Assembly: GCF_030818905.1 (NCBI RefSeq)
Contig: NZ_JAUTAZ010000001.1
Location: forward strand, 930,001-994,000
From: Microbacterium sp. SORGH_AS_0888
GTDB lineage: Bacteria; Actinomycetota; Actinomycetes; Actinomycetales; Microbacteriaceae
Direction of reading: 5' to 3'
DNA length: 64,000 bases
Made by a program: the position numbers and the translations under genes. The notes under the pieces were generated by a model. It was not told the DNA's origin, ran no database searches, and was given only the letters and a program-made list of their open reading frames with translations. Every line of letters starts with the position of its first letter. Within the stretch, counting starts at the first letter, position 1. Below, piece by piece: positions 63,319 to 64,000 of the stretch.

Positions 63319-64000
63319 TCAGGTCAGCAGCGGCCCGAGTCGTTCCACGGCCGGACCGAGGACGGCGAGCACGGCGTCCGGCTCCTCGGCACGGTGGCGC
63401 GGTCCCGCGAACGCGACCGCCGCCGCGAGCGCCCCCGAGGCGTCGCGCACGGGCACCGCGACGCATCCCGGACCGTCGCCGTCGAGCCGGCGCACTGCCC
63501 CGTAACGGCGCAGGTCCTCCTCCGCCGCGGCCGCGAACGCGCCCGCGATCCCCAGCTCGACCAGCAGAAGCCGGCCGAGCGCCGAGCGGGCGGGTTCGCG
63601 GACCAGGCGCACCTCGTCCGTGAGCGGGAAGTCGGGATCGGCGTCGAGCACCGTCATGCGACCGTCGAGGTAACGCACCACGTGCACCGCGCCGCGCAGC
63701 GCGGACCGCGTCTCGTCGACGATCGAGCGGGCCGCCCTCGGCATCCGCTCGGGCACTGCGGCGGTCGCCAGCTGCACCACCTTGGCCCCCAGCGCGAACC
63801 CGGAGAGATCGGGGGTGCGGACGAGGTACTCGTCCTGCACCAGCAGGTTCAGGAGCCGGTAGGTCGTCGCCCGCGGCAGCCCGAGGGTCGCCGACACCTC
63901 CTTCGCCGTCGCGCCGGCGCCGAGGGACGCGACCGCCTCGAGCACCGTGAGCGCGCTGTGGATGGCACGCGGCTGCCGGGGCCGTCAACGCCGGGACGGT
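63319..64000 (-). CDS. IclR family transcriptional regulator, start outside the window
   Basis: The frame is open to the window edge and includes PRAIHSALTVLEAVASLGAG, the normal first helix of IclR proteins, so the start lies beyond 64000; an internal GTG at 63945 would cut this helix. The winged helix follows (TAKEVSATLGLPRATTYRLL), then the ligand domain (RSALGRLLLVELG, GCVAVPVRDASGALAAAVAF). It probably represses a nearby catabolic operon not seen here. Confidence 0.92.

Overview
This is one continuous piece of chromosome from a high-GC actinobacterium. Protein wording and gene order point to the family Microbacteriaceae, most likely Microbacterium or a close relative. That placement is inference from the proteins; no rRNA lies in the window. 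I found no tRNA, rRNA or CRISPR array.

Layout: (1) 1-4.9 kb, minus strand: start of a YaeQ-like gene, then cysteine desulfurase, mnmA and ligA. (2) 5.0-11.4 kb, plus strand: glycogen / alpha-glucan genes glgX (frameshifted), glgE and glgB. (3) 11.5-22 kb: thioredoxin-TPR protein, a frameshifted membrane protein, an AI-2E-type permease, a hydrolase, a lytic-transglycosylase-like protein and a DivIVA-repeat protein. These lead into the classic block cdsA-frr-pyrH-tsf-rpsB. (4) 22-33.4 kb: M23 peptidase, DUF3060 lipoprotein, then xerC-dprA-comM-yraN-DUF2469-rnhB-lepB-rplS and trmD-rimM-khpA-rpsP, interrupted by map and a membrane gene. (5) 33.6-46.2 kb: carboxylate-amine ligase, SGNH lipoprotein, ffh, an ECF sigma factor with a membrane partner, a TetR regulator, lipB-lipA, ftsY and smc. 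(6) 46.2-52.7 kb: an accessory island inserted between smc and mutM. It holds a 78-residue protein, an unusual M28-like protein, a set of type VII secretion (WXG100-like) genes with two duplicated lipoproteins, and an IS3 transposase scar. (7) 52.7-59 kb: mutM-rnc-rpmF-DUF177-coaD-recG, an acyltransferase and rnhA. (8) 59-64 kb: flavin reductase, LON-domain protein, membrane proteins, a DksA-type zinc finger, a deaminase and the start-truncated end of an IclR regulator.

The core genes serve DNA replication and repair (ligA, recG, mutM, smc, xerC, dprA, RNases H), translation and RNA modification (rpsB, tsf, frr, rpsP, rplS, rpmF, rimM, trmD, mnmA), secretion (ffh, ftsY, lepB), lipid synthesis (cdsA, acyltransferase), lipoate synthesis and glycogen / maltose-1-phosphate metabolism. 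Their order is the familiar actinobacterial order, so the 6.4-kb smc-mutM insertion stands out.

Three patterns cut across the window. Seven single-base frameshifts break five loci plus one island gene twice, and may be assembly errors. Many genes have a TANNNT box 6-7 bases before the start codon, suggesting leaderless transcripts. Three intergenic gaps hold nested palindromes in which one short word occurs twice directly and twice inverted. The best candidate for an undescribed system is the type VII-like effector / lipoprotein locus at 48.7-52.3 kb.
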